DNA of 64,000 nt, from assembly GCF_014649795.1 (NCBI RefSeq), contig NZ_BMTS01000001.1, positions 62,001 to 126,000 of the forward strand, in the 5' to 3' direction. The notes beneath the pieces are model-generated. The model saw only the letters and a list, made by a program, of their open reading frames with translations. It did no database searches and had not been told where the DNA came from. Positions 27,721 through 38,841 of this stretch are shown here, one piece after another. Origin of the DNA: Streptomyces melanogenes. Lineage in GTDB: Bacteria; Actinomycetota; Actinomycetes; Streptomycetales; Streptomycetaceae. The translations under genes were made by a program, and so were the position numbers. Numbering within the stretch: the first letter of the stretch is position 1; every line of letters begins with the position of its first letter.

Positions 27721-28485
27721 TCAGGTGAACAGATCGGGAAAGAGGTCGCGGAACGGCGCCGAGGTGGCCGACAGACCCCGGCCGAACGGCGCGTCGAAGT
27801 CCCAGATCAGGAAGAGCAGGAAGGCGATGAGCACGCTGAAGAGCCCGGCCAGGAGCAGTTCGCGCCCGGTGCGGCGGATCTGCAGCGTGAAGATCAGGCC
27901 GACGGTCACCACGGCCCCGGTGATCAGCCCGAACCAGACCACCCCGGGCATCGTGGCCCCGGCCCCCTCGCCGCGCGTGGTGCGGGCGTCGTCGACGGCC
28001 GCCACCTGGTCGACCAGCGGCTGGTACGCCTGGCCCTCGTGGTCGGTCTTGGGCTCGTAGTCCGTGACGTCCCGGCGCAGCTGGGCGAGCAGCACCGCCC
28101 CCTTGTCGCCGAGCTCGCCCTTGACCTCCATGTGGTGCCATTCGGAGCGGACGACGTAGGTGACGTACGAGTCGACGTCGGCACGGATGCGCGCGCGGAC
28201 CGGGCCCGGGTAGACCTGGACGCGCTCGCTGACCTCGTGCAGCGCCTGCGCCTCCTGGCGGACGGTCTCCGAGGCCGCGCCCTTGGCCTCCCAGACGCCC
28301 GCGATGGCGAGGCCGAGGACGATCGCGTACACCACTCCCATCATCATCGTCATGTACTCCATGACGTCCGGGGTCTGGGAGGGGTCGTCGTCCTCGCCGA
28401 TGCGGCGGTGGTTGACGACGACGATGGTCAGCACGACGACGCAGGCGGCGGCCATCGCGATGGTGAGGACGATCCAGTCCTTCAA
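27721..28485 (-). CDS. DUF4239 membrane protein (bestrophin-like)
   Basis: A 254-aa protein with TTG start at 28485 (GGAGG 8 bases upstream). Four hydrophobic segments: two near the N-terminus (VLTIAMAAACVVVLTIVVV and VVYAIVLGLAIAGVW) and two near the C-terminus (VWFGLITGAVVTVGLIF and LLAGLFSVLIAFLLFL), separated by a helical cytosolic or outer region of about 110 residues. That 2+2 arrangement is the DUF4239 pattern, thought to be related to bestrophin-type channels. It lies 49 bp downstream of the proline-rich surface-protein gene and may share its transcript. Confidence 0.85.
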   Translation of the reverse strand: MKDWIVLTIAMAAACVVVLTIVVVNHRRIGEDDDPSQTPDVMEYMTMMMGVVYAIVLGLAIAGVWEAKGAASETVRQEAQALHEVSERVQVYPGPVRARIRADVDSYVTYVVRSEWHHMEVKGELGDKGAVLLAQLRRDVTDYEPKTDHEGQAYQPLVDQVAAVDDARTTRGEGAGATMPGVVWFGLITGAVVTVGLIFTLQIRRTGRELLLAGLFSVLIAFLLFLIWDFDAPFGRGLSATSAPFRDLFPDLFT

Positions 28486-28534
28486 GGGGGAACCTCCGAC
28501 GAGGGAGAAGCGGTAACGGCGCGGGGGCCGACGG

Positions 28535-29113
28535 CTAGCTGGAGCGGGGGCGGAGCACCGCGACGGCGATCACCGCGGGCACCGTGATCAGCAGGGTGAG
28601 CGTCACCGTGGACAGCCCCGGCGCGGGCTTCTTCCGCGGCGGCTTGCGGTAGGCGGGCAGGGCGATCGGCCGCAGCCGGGGCGGCGGGGTGGCCGAGGGG
28701 CTCGGCGGCACGGGCGCGGGCGGCGGCGGTGGCGCCGGCTGCGGTGGTACGGGCGGCGCGGGCCGCACCGGCCGGGGCTTCGGGGGCTGCGGCGCTGGTG
28801 GCGGGGGTGGTGCGGGAGGGACCGGCTTCGGCGGGGCCGGTGGATGCGTCGGCGGTGGTTTCGGCGGCGCCGGCGGCTTCGGTTCGGGCGGCTCGGGCGG
28901 CGGTGGTTTCGGCGTGGGCGGCGGGGGCGACGGCGTACAGATGCCGCCCCCGGCGACCGCCACCGCCCAGTCGTCCCCGGAGCCGCCCGAGACCGAGGCG
29001 TACGCGCAGGCGTCCGCGCGCGCGTACGGCGCGGGGCCGGTCAGCAGCAGGGCGAGCGCGGCCGCCGACAGCAGTCGCTGGGCCAAGTGGGTTACGGGCA
29101 CGCCCAGGATCAT
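28535..29113 (-). CDS. Proline-rich secreted protein with C-terminal membrane anchor
   Basis: A 192-aa protein, taking ATG 29113 as start (the frame is open to 29302 but only this start leads directly into the signal peptide RLLSAAALALLLTGPAPYARA-D). A short region with two Cys (ADACAYAS and GGGICTPS) is followed by about 90 residues that are over half proline, in Pro-Lys/Pro-Ala runs, then a basic patch (RKPPRKKP) and one membrane helix (VTLTLLITVPAVIAVAVL). This looks like a rigid wall-spanning stalk. The function is unknown. It precedes the DUF4239 gene and lies in the same envelope cluster as the sortase. Confidence 0.75.
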   Translation of the reverse strand: MILGVPVTHLAQRLLSAAALALLLTGPAPYARADACAYASVSGGSGDDWAVAVAGGGICTPSPPPPTPKPPPPEPPEPKPPAPPKPPPTHPPAPPKPVPPAPPPPPAPQPPKPRPVRPAPPVPPQPAPPPPPAPVPPSPSATPPPRLRPIALPAYRKPPRKKPAPGLSTVTLTLLITVPAVIAVAVLRPRSS

Positions 29114-29328
29114 CCGGCCCGGTGGGCCGTGCGGCCACGAGACCGACGTGGATTCGCCTGATGGGGGGAGGTTGGGCGGGTTTGCGTTTGGAACCGCCGG
29201 GGGCGGTTCTGCGGGGGCGGGAAAATTCTTTCGCAGGCTTTGAACACTCGGGGGTCCGCCACGCGTACCTAGGGCCATGAAAGGCGCACTGGGGCGCCAC
29301 AAGAATCAGCGGATCAAAGGGAGTTGAC

Positions 29329-30303
29329 ATGGCAACCTGGCGCAACGCCTCGCTCGCGGTGACGGCGGCGGCAGTACTGGCACTCACGGCGACGGCCTGC
29401 GGCCAGGACAAGGGAAGTGCCTCGCCGAAGGGCCAGTCCGTCGGCAACGCCGCCCAGGCCGCGGGCAGTGGGAACGGGTACGGATACGGCGACGCGGGCT
29501 ACGGCTCGGGGGGCACGGCCAACCAGGCGGCGGCCAAGGCGGCCGGGCAGCTGGCGGTGTGGGACAGCAAGGAACTGGGCAAGGTGGTCACCGACAGCGC
29601 CGGATTCACGCTCTACCGCTTCGACAAGGACACCGCGAGCCCGCCCAAGTCGAATTGCGACGGCGACTGCGCGAAGCTGTGGCCGGCGGTGCCCGCGGCC
29701 GGTGTCACGGCGGCTCCCGGCACCGACGCGAGCCTCATCGGCGAGGTGACCCGTACCGACGGCAGCAAGCAGCTGACGATCGCGGGCTGGCCGATGTACC
29801 GGTACACCAAGGACACCAAGCCCGGCGACGCGACCGGCGAGGGTGTGGGCGGCACGTGGCACGCCTCGGCCCCCGACGGCAAGAAGGCGACGCCGTCCGC
29901 CGACAGCGCCGAGGCCGGTGGCGGCGCGGAGACGCCGAGCCTGCCGGGCCTCTCGGTCCGCAACGACCCCAAGCTCGGCAAGATCATCGTCGATGCCCGG
30001 GGGATGACCGTCTACCGGTTCAAGAAGGACTCCGCCTGGCCCATGAAGTCGGCCTGCACCGGCGACTGCCTCAAGAAGTGGCCGGTGGTCGCCCCGGTCG
30101 ACAAGAAGGACACTGAGGGCATCATCCAGAAGGGCTTCGTCACCTTCAACCGGCCCGACGGGCTCAAGCAGCAGTCGGTCAACTGCTGGCCGATCTACAC
30201 CTACGCCGGTGACAGCAAGCCCGGCGACACGAACGGCCAGGGCGTGGGCGGCACCTGGTGGGCCGTCTCGCCGGAGGGAAAGCTGATCGCCACCACCAAG
30301 TGA
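29329..30303 (+). CDS. SCO0930-type lipoprotein with two COG4315 repeats
   Basis: A 324-aa lipoprotein (lipobox TATAC-G, Cys about residue 24), preceded by GGGAG. After a Gly/Tyr-rich linker it contains two copies of a predicted secreted beta domain (about residues 80-190 and 210-322). Each copy has the signature Y-x-F-x-x-D/K (TLYRFDKD; TVYRFKKD), a Cys-x3-Cys near CDGDCAKLWP / CTGDCLKKWP, and a terminal GVGGTW-x-A/V. The repeats occur across actinobacteria and their function is not established. The gene lies 218 bp upstream of the DUF574-RmdA-like pair, as I recall for SCO0930-SCO0928. Confidence 0.9.
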   Translation: MATWRNASLAVTAAAVLALTATACGQDKGSASPKGQSVGNAAQAAGSGNGYGYGDAGYGSGGTANQAAAKAAGQLAVWDSKELGKVVTDSAGFTLYRFDKDTASPPKSNCDGDCAKLWPAVPAAGVTAAPGTDASLIGEVTRTDGSKQLTIAGWPMYRYTKDTKPGDATGEGVGGTWHASAPDGKKATPSADSAEAGGGAETPSLPGLSVRNDPKLGKIIVDARGMTVYRFKKDSAWPMKSACTGDCLKKWPVVAPVDKKDTEGIIQKGFVTFNRPDGLKQQSVNCWPIYTYAGDSKPGDTNGQGVGGTWWAVSPEGKLIATTK

Positions 30304-30521
30304 ACCCCCTCCCAAGGCCGTCGGCCCGTCACCGTGTCCCCCGCGCGGTGGCGGGTTCGACGTGCGTCGCGGCGGGTGTGACCGAACCTGTGTGTGACCA
30401 ATAACGGATCGGCATTTTCCGTTTTTACTCGCCCTCCTGCCTGACGATCAGTAGCCTCAGCTCGAACACTGACCATGCACATGGCCACCACACCCCCCGC
30501 GGCGAGTTGTTGGAGACATAG

Positions 30522-31334
30522 ATGGAGCGTCCTGCCTGGGCCCCTACGGGCATCGACATCTCGGTGCCGAGTGTGTCCCGCATCTACGACTACTACCTGG
30601 GCGGTTCGCACAACTTCGAGGTGGACCGGGAAGCCGCGCGCAAGGCCATGGAGTTCATCCCCGGACTGCCCAAGGTGATGCAGGCGAACCGGGCGTTCAT
30701 GCGGCGGGCGGTCCGGTTCGCCCTGGATGAGGGAATCACGCAGTTCCTGGACATCGGCTCGGGCATCCCGACGTTCGGCAACGTCCACGAGATCGCCCAG
30801 AGCGGCGCCCCCGAGGCGCGGGTCGTCTACGTCGACCACGACCCGGTCGCCGTGGCGCACAGCAAGGCCGTCCTGGAGGGCAACGACCTGGCGGGCGTGG
30901 TCGCCGCCGACCTGCGCAAGCCGCAGGACGTCCTCAGCAGCCCCGAGGTCACCCGGCTGCTCGACCTGGACCGGCCGGTCGCGCTGCTGCTGGTCGCCGT
31001 CCTCCACTTCGTGGAGGACTCGGACGACCCGCGCGCCGCGGTCGCCGCCCTGCGTGACGCCCTCGCCCCCGGCAGCCTGCTGATCCTCACCCACGCCGCG
31101 TACGAGGGCATCCCGCTCAGCGAGGACCGGGCCGGCGGCGCCGTGGGCGTCTACCGCAACATCCGCAACCCGCTGGTCATGCGCACCAGCGAGGAGATCG
31201 CCACCTTCTTCGACGGGTTCGAGATGGTCGCGCCCGGTCTGGTGCAGATGCCGATGTGGCGCCCGGAGAGCTCGCCGGAGCAGGAAGACCCCTATGCCTT
31301 CTCGGGGTTCGCCGGCGTGGGACGCATAGCGTGA
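30522..31334 (+). CDS. SAM-dependent methyltransferase (DUF574/Methyltransf_19)
   Basis: A 270-aa protein with GGAG before ATG 30522. The family N-terminus SVSRIYDYYLGGSHNFEVDREAA is present in sense (key part IYDYYLGGSHNF, about residues 20-31), followed by the SAM-binding FLDIGSGIPT (about 75-84), VVYVDHDPVAVAH and the later RTSEEIATFF. These DUF574 proteins are abundant in streptomycetes, and their substrates are unknown. Its TGA overlaps the GTG of the next gene (GTGA), so it is translationally coupled to a cyclic-di-GMP enzyme, which suggests a joint regulatory role. Confidence 0.92.
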   Translation: MERPAWAPTGIDISVPSVSRIYDYYLGGSHNFEVDREAARKAMEFIPGLPKVMQANRAFMRRAVRFALDEGITQFLDIGSGIPTFGNVHEIAQSGAPEARVVYVDHDPVAVAHSKAVLEGNDLAGVVAADLRKPQDVLSSPEVTRLLDLDRPVALLLVAVLHFVEDSDDPRAAVAALRDALAPGSLLILTHAAYEGIPLSEDRAGGAVGVYRNIRNPLVMRTSEEIATFFDGFEMVAPGLVQMPMWRPESSPEQEDPYAFSGFAGVGRIA

Positions 31335-33505
31335 GCACCCCGATCCGCACGGACGGGCAGCCCGTCGATCCCGACGGCCCCGAGTCCAGGCTCAGACGGT
31401 TCGCCACGATCTGGAGCCGGGCCATCTTCCCGGTGACGGCCACGTCGCTGACCCGCCCCGAGTTCGAGCGCCATCTGCTGCCGCTGGCCCGCCGCCTCAT
31501 CGAGGCGCTGCACCGCCGCCACTTCGACCCGGCGCCCGCGCACGAGGTCGGCGCCGCCCTGGTCGGCGTCCACTGCACCGACCCGGACGCCCTCAGCCGT
31601 ACGCTCGGCGTGGTCGACTCCTACCTCGTCCTGTACTGCGGTACGGGCGGCGACCTGCGTCCCGAGGAGGCCCGGGCCCGCTGCGCCCGCCTCCAGCACG
31701 CACTGGCCGCCGGGTTCGCCCAGGCGCTGCGCGAGCGCACCCTGAGCGAGCAGGAGGCCATCGCCCGCTCCGCGCTCTCCGCCCGCAGCGCCGCCGAGGA
31801 GGCCCTGCACACCACCGAGGCCCGGTTCCGCGCGGTCTTCGAGGGCGCCGCCGTCGGCATCGGGATCGCCGACCTCGAAGGCCGCGTCCTGGAGGTCAAC
31901 GAGACCCTTACCCGGATGTTCGGCGGCGTCGAGGGCCAGATCCGCAGCCGCAACGTCAGCGAGTGGGTGCACCCCGAGGACGCGCCGCAGGTCTGGAAGC
32001 TGTACGAGGAGCTGGTGCGGGGCGAGCGCGACCACTACCGGGTCGAGAAGCCGTACTACCGCGGCGACGGCACCGTCCTGTGGACCAATCTGACGGTCTC
32101 GCTGCTGCGCGACGCCGAGGGCCGCCCGCAGTACCAGCTGGCCCTGTTGGAGGACACCACCGAGCGGCGGCTGCTCAATCTGCGGCTGCGCTACGAGGCC
32201 ACCCACGACGCGCTGACCGGCCTGCCCAACCGCACCCTGTTCTTCGAGCGCCTGGACAAGGCGCTCGCGGCGGGCGACGGCAAGCGCTTCGGGCTCTGCT
32301 ACCTCGACCTCGACGGGTTCAAGGCGGTCAACGACAGCCTCGGCCACTCGGCGGGCGACCGGCTCCTGGTGGAGGTCGCCGACCGGCTGCAGAGCTGTGC
32401 GACCGGGCCGGGCGAGATGGTGGCGCGGCTCGGCGGCGACGAGTTCGTGGCCCTGACCACCGGCACCGACACCCTGCGCGAGGTCGACGAACTGGCCTCG
32501 CGCATCCTCGGCGTGCTCTCCGTGCCGATCCGCCTGGAGGGCCGCGAGCTCACCGTGCGCGGCTCGATCGGCGTGGTCGAGGGCCCGGCGGACGAGCGCG
32601 GCCCGGCGGAGGTGCTGCGCAGCGCCGACATCACGATGTACCGGGCCAAGGCGGCGGGCGGCAACCGCTTCGAGCGGGCCGACCCGGAGGCCGACGCCCG
32701 TGCGATCACCCGGCACGGGCTCACCAACGCGCTGCCCGCGGCCCTGGAGCGCGGCGAGTTCTTCATCGAGTACCAGCCGCTGGTGCACCTGGGCGACGGC
32801 AGTGTGCACGGGGCGGAGGCGCTGGTGCGCTGGTCGCATCCGCAGCACGGCGTCCTGGGCCCGGACCGCTTCATCCCGCTCGCCGAGCACACCGGTCTGA
32901 TCGTGCCGCTCGGCCGCTGGGTGATGGAGGAGTCCGTACGCCAGGCGCGGTTCTGGCAGGAGCGCCACCCGGGCGCGCGGGCGGGCGCTCCGTTGCGGGT
33001 CAACGTGAACCTCTCGCCCACGCAGCTGCACCACCCGGGCCTGGTGGCCGACACGGTGGAGATGCTGGAGCGCTCCGGTCTGGAGCCGGGCGCGCTGTGC
33101 CTGGAGGTCACCGAGTCCGCGCTGATCGGCGCCGACGACGATCTGCTGAAGCCGCTGCGCCAGCTCGCGGACATGGGCGTGGACATCGCCCTGGACGACT
33201 TCGGCACCGGCTACTCGAACCTGGCGAACCTGCGTCGCCTCCCGGTGAGCGTGCTCAAGCTGGATCGTTCCTTCACCCAGTCCATGCAGCAGCACCCGGC
33301 CGACCCCGTCGACATCAAGATCGTCGAGGGGATCGTGTCACTGGCCCACAGCCTGCAACTCGCCGTCACCGTCGAGGGCGTGGAGACCGGGGCGCAGGCC
33401 GAGCAGCTGCGCGAGCTGGGCTGCGACACCGCCCAGGGCTGGTACTACGCCCGCCCGGGCGCCCCGGACCGCATTCACTCGCTGGCGCTGACCGACGCCG
33501 TCTGA
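31331..33505 (+). CDS. rmdA: PAS-GGDEF-EAL cyclic-di-GMP enzyme, RmdA-like
   Basis: A 724-aa protein beginning at GTG 31331, inside the stop of the methyltransferase gene. Order: N-terminal helical region (about residues 1-150), PAS/PAC (about 165-285), GGDEF (about 295-450) with intact ARLGGDEF, and EAL (about 470-715). The EAL active site is complete: EALVRW, NLSP, LEVTESALI, DDFGTGYSNL, LKLDRSF and VEGVET, so phosphodiesterase activity is expected. The GGDEF domain lacks the RxxD inhibitory site (GPGE at that position). Domain order and neighbours (SCO0930-type lipoprotein, DUF574, LysR, sdh) match RmdA of S. coelicolor, a regulator of aerial development. It overlaps the convergent LysR gene by 31 bp. 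Confidence 0.88.
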   Translation: MSTPIRTDGQPVDPDGPESRLRRFATIWSRAIFPVTATSLTRPEFERHLLPLARRLIEALHRRHFDPAPAHEVGAALVGVHCTDPDALSRTLGVVDSYLVLYCGTGGDLRPEEARARCARLQHALAAGFAQALRERTLSEQEAIARSALSARSAAEEALHTTEARFRAVFEGAAVGIGIADLEGRVLEVNETLTRMFGGVEGQIRSRNVSEWVHPEDAPQVWKLYEELVRGERDHYRVEKPYYRGDGTVLWTNLTVSLLRDAEGRPQYQLALLEDTTERRLLNLRLRYEATHDALTGLPNRTLFFERLDKALAAGDGKRFGLCYLDLDGFKAVNDSLGHSAGDRLLVEVADRLQSCATGPGEMVARLGGDEFVALTTGTDTLREVDELASRILGVLSVPIRLEGRELTVRGSIGVVEGPADERGPAEVLRSADITMYRAKAAGGNRFERADPEADARAITRHGLTNALPAALERGEFFIEYQPLVHLGDGSVHGAEALVRWSHPQHGVLGPDRFIPLAEHTGLIVPLGRWVMEESVRQARFWQERHPGARAGAPLRVNVNLSPTQLHHPGLVADTVEMLERSGLEPGALCLEVTESALIGADDDLLKPLRQLADMGVDIALDDFGTGYSNLANLRRLPVSVLKLDRSFTQSMQQHPADPVDIKIVEGIVSLAHSLQLAVTVEGVETGAQAEQLRELGCDTAQGWYYARPGAPDRIHSLALTDAV

Positions 33506-34392
33506 TCCGTACCGATGCCGAGCAGGACCCGCTGCAACTCCCGCGCCGCGCGCGGCGGGTCCACGTCGCTGCGGTGGGCGAGCGCGATCGTGCGGCGCAG
33601 GCCCGGGCGGGCCAGCGGGGTCACCCGCAGGTCGCGGCCCGCCCGCGCCGCCACCATGCTCGGCACCACGGCGATGCCGAGCCCGGCCCGTACGAAGCCG
33701 AGCACCGCGTCCATCTCGCCGCCCTCGACCGTGAACACCGGCTCGAAGCCCTCGGCGCGGCAGGCCGCCACGGTGAGCTCGCGCAGGTCGTAGCCGTGCC
33801 GGAACATCACCAGCGGCGCGTCTCGCAGATCGCGGACGTAGACCCGGCCGCCGCTGCCGGGGGCCGGTTCGGCGGCGGCCGAGACTACCACCAGGTCCTC
33901 GTGGAAGAGCTCGACGCTGGTCAGCGCGGGGGAGCCGGGCGGCAGCGGGAGCACCACCAGGGCGAGGTCGAGGGCGCCGCGCGCCAGCTCCCGTACGAGG
34001 TCGTGGGAGCCGCCCTCCTCGATCAGGAGCTGGATGCCCGGATGGCGGTCGTGGAAGGCGCGCAGCACGTCCGGCAGCAGACCGGTGCACAGGCTCGGGG
34101 TGGCGCCGAGCCGCACCCGGCCGCGGCGCAGCTGGGCCAGCTCCTGCACCTCGATCCGGGCGGTGTCCGCGTCGGCCAGGATGCGGCGGGCCAGCGGCAG
34201 CAGCGCCTCACCCGCGTCGGTCAGCGCGATGTTGCCCCGGGCGCGGCTGAACAGCTCGGCGCCCAGCTCCTTCTCCAGCGCCCTGATCTGCTGGGAGAGC
34301 GAGGGCTGCGAGACGTGGACCTGCTCGGCGGCGCGGGTGAAGTGGCGGGTCTCCGCGACGGCCACGAAGTACAGGAGCTGCTGGAACTGCAT
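33475..34392 (-). CDS. LysR-family transcriptional regulator
   Basis: A 305-aa protein from ATG 34392 (MQFQQLLYFVAVAE); the frame is open to 34434 but this start begins exactly at the winged helix-turn-helix. HTH motif: FTRAAEQVHVSQPSLSQQIRALE (about residues 18-40; core HVSQPSLSQQI). The rest is a periplasmic-binding-like effector domain (about 90-295). It is divergent from sdhC with an 83-bp gap holding an imperfect inverted repeat of LysR type, so it probably controls the sdhCAB operon and its own gene in response to an organic acid or related metabolite; that target is inference from position. Confidence 0.93.
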   Translation of the reverse strand: MQFQQLLYFVAVAETRHFTRAAEQVHVSQPSLSQQIRALEKELGAELFSRARGNIALTDAGEALLPLARRILADADTARIEVQELAQLRRGRVRLGATPSLCTGLLPDVLRAFHDRHPGIQLLIEEGGSHDLVRELARGALDLALVVLPLPPGSPALTSVELFHEDLVVVSAAAEPAPGSGGRVYVRDLRDAPLVMFRHGYDLRELTVAACRAEGFEPVFTVEGGEMDAVLGFVRAGLGIAVVPSMVAARAGRDLRVTPLARPGLRRTIALAHRSDVDPPRAARELQRVLLGIGTDQTASVSASE

Positions 34393-34407
34393 GGACCCAC
34401 GATAGGC

Positions 34408-34435
34408 CATGGCTATCGAATTGAGCGTATTCATG
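34408..34435. promoter_or_regulatory. Candidate LysR box between LysR gene and sdhC
   Basis: CATGGCTA (34408-34415) and TATTCATG (34428-34435) form an imperfect inverted repeat (6 of 8 pairs) with T-N11-A-type spacing, in the only intergenic gap between the divergent regulator and sdhC. LysR proteins usually bind such sites next to their own gene. Confidence 0.45.
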
Positions 34436-34475
34436 TCTTGGACCTCTCGGGACCTCCGGCCCTAGCGTCTATGAC

Positions 34476-35183
34476 ATGGCTCTGGCAACGCGGACGGACC
34501 GAAAACCGTCCTTGACGCGCACCGTGTGGGACTCGACCGTCGGCAAGAAGGCGGTCATGGCCGTCAGCGGTCTGATCATGCTGACGTATCTGGCCGTCCA
34601 CATGTTCGGCAACCTCAAGATCTTCTTCGGGGCGGGCGACTTCAACGGGTACGCGCACTGGCTGCGCACCGTCGGCGAGCCGTTCCTGCACTACGAGTGG
34701 GCGCTCTGGATCATCCGGGTGGTGCTGGTCGCCGCCGTCGTCGCGCACGCGGTCTCCGCGTACCAGCTGAGCCGGCGCGACATCAGGGCGCGCCCCAGCC
34801 AGTACGTGCACCGGCGCCCCCGTGCCAGCTACGCCACGCGCACCATGCGCTGGGGCGGTGTCATCCTCGGTCTGTTCATCGTCTGGCACGTCCTGGACCT
34901 GACCACCGGGACTGTCCACCCCGGCGGCTTCCAGTCCGGGCACCCCTACCAGAACGTGATCGACACCTTCTCCACCTGGTACGGCAACACCATCTACATC
35001 GTGGCGATGCTCGCCCTCGGCCTCCACGTCCAGCACGGCTTCTGGAGCGCCGCCCAGACCCTCGGCGCCGGCAGCGCGGCCCGCGACCGGATCCTCAAGA
35101 CCCTCGCCAACGTGCTCGCGCTGGTGCTGACCCTCGGATTCATCTCCGTCCCCGTCGCCGTCATGACCGGAGTGGTGAGCTGA
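34476..35183 (+). CDS. sdhC: Succinate dehydrogenase cytochrome b subunit
   Basis: A 235-aa integral membrane subunit of the large-anchor (B. subtilis/Wolinella-like diheme) type, anchoring succinate:menaquinone oxidoreductase. It starts MALATRTDRKPSLTRTVWDS, as in the TIGR02046-type family, with five hydrophobic helices. Conserved His residues for haem ligation lie in AVHMFGNL, HAVSAYQL, VWHVLDL and LHVQHGFW. The stop TGA is directly followed by the sdhA ATG, so translation is coupled. Confidence 0.93.
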   Translation: MALATRTDRKPSLTRTVWDSTVGKKAVMAVSGLIMLTYLAVHMFGNLKIFFGAGDFNGYAHWLRTVGEPFLHYEWALWIIRVVLVAAVVAHAVSAYQLSRRDIRARPSQYVHRRPRASYATRTMRWGGVILGLFIVWHVLDLTTGTVHPGGFQSGHPYQNVIDTFSTWYGNTIYIVAMLALGLHVQHGFWSAAQTLGAGSAARDRILKTLANVLALVLTLGFISVPVAVMTGVVS

Positions 35184-37129
<1,946 letters not shown>

Positions 37130-37133
<4 letters not shown>

Positions 37134-37885
37134 AGCTCACCCTGCGCGTCTGGCGGCAGCAGAACGCCGACGCCGACGGAGCGATGTCCACCTACGAGGT
37201 GGACGGCATCTCGGCCGACATGTCCTTCCTGGAGATGCTCGACACGCTCAACGAGGAACTCATCCTCGGCGGCGAGGACCCGGTCGCCTTCGACCACGAC
37301 TGCCGCGAGGGCATCTGCGGCGCGTGCAGCCTGGTCATCAACGGCGATGCGCACGGACCGGAACGCACCACCACCTGCCAGCTGCACATGCGGGCCTTCC
37401 GGGACGGCGACACCATCGACGTCGAGCCGTGGCGGGCAGCCGCGTTCCCGGTCGTCAAGGACCTGGTGGTGGACCGCTCGGCGTTCGACCGGATCATCCA
37501 GGCGGGCGGCTACATCAGCGCCCCGACGGGAGCCGCGCCCGAGGCGCACGCCACGCCGGTGCCCAAGCCGGACGCCGACTTCGCCTTCGAGCATGCCGAG
37601 TGCATCGGCTGCGGCGCGTGCGTGGCGGCCTGCCCCAACGGCTCGGCGATGCTGTTCACCTCGGCCAAGGTCAACCACCTCAACGTCCTGCCGCAGGGCG
37701 CGCCCGAGCGCGAGACCCGGGTGCTCGACATGGTCGGCCAGATGGACGCGGAGGGCTTCGGCGGCTGCACCCTCACCGGTGAGTGCGCCACCGCCTGCCC
37801 CAAGGGCATCCCGCTGCCGTCGATCGCGGCGATGAACAAGGAGTGGCTGCGGGCGACCAGGAAGGCGAAGAAGGTCGGCCGCTGA
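37130..37885 (+). CDS. sdhB: Succinate dehydrogenase iron-sulfur subunit
   Basis: A 251-aa electron-transfer subunit. The 2Fe-2S site is CREGICGAC followed by a Cys in TTTCQLHM (about residues 61-84). The second domain has [14 protein letters not shown] (about 157-170) and [14 protein letters not shown] (about 208-221), supplying the 4Fe-4S and 3Fe-4S clusters. It links the flavin to the membrane quinone site. The operon ends here, followed by an unusual 8-bp tandem repeat and a textbook terminator. Confidence 0.95.
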
Positions 37886-37920
37886 GACGCTGAGACGCTG
37901 AGGCGCTGAGGCGCTGAGCG
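37881..37920. repeat. 8-bp tandem repeat (x5) at the sdhB stop
   Basis: Five consecutive units of GCTGAG(A/G)C or close variants begin at the sdhB stop codon. Because the period is 8, the embedded TGA falls in all three plus-strand frames. It lies just before the terminator. Confidence 0.85.
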
Positions 37921-37922
37921 GT

Positions 37923-37965
37923 GGGTGTGCCCCGGGCCGTGGGTCCGGGGCACACCCCTTTTTTT
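37923..37965 (+). terminator. Rho-independent terminator of sdhCAB
   Basis: A 16-bp stem (37923-37938 with 37942-37957, one G-U pair) with a 3-base loop is followed by CTTTTTTT, a canonical intrinsic terminator that is uncommon in this GC-rich genome. Confidence 0.93.
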
Positions 37966-37975
37966 GTTGTACTGC

Positions 37976-38794
<819 letters not shown>

Positions 38795-38841
38795 GCTTGC
38801 TGTTCGGTGAGGTTCTGCTACTGATCGGCGGCGGTCGCCCG

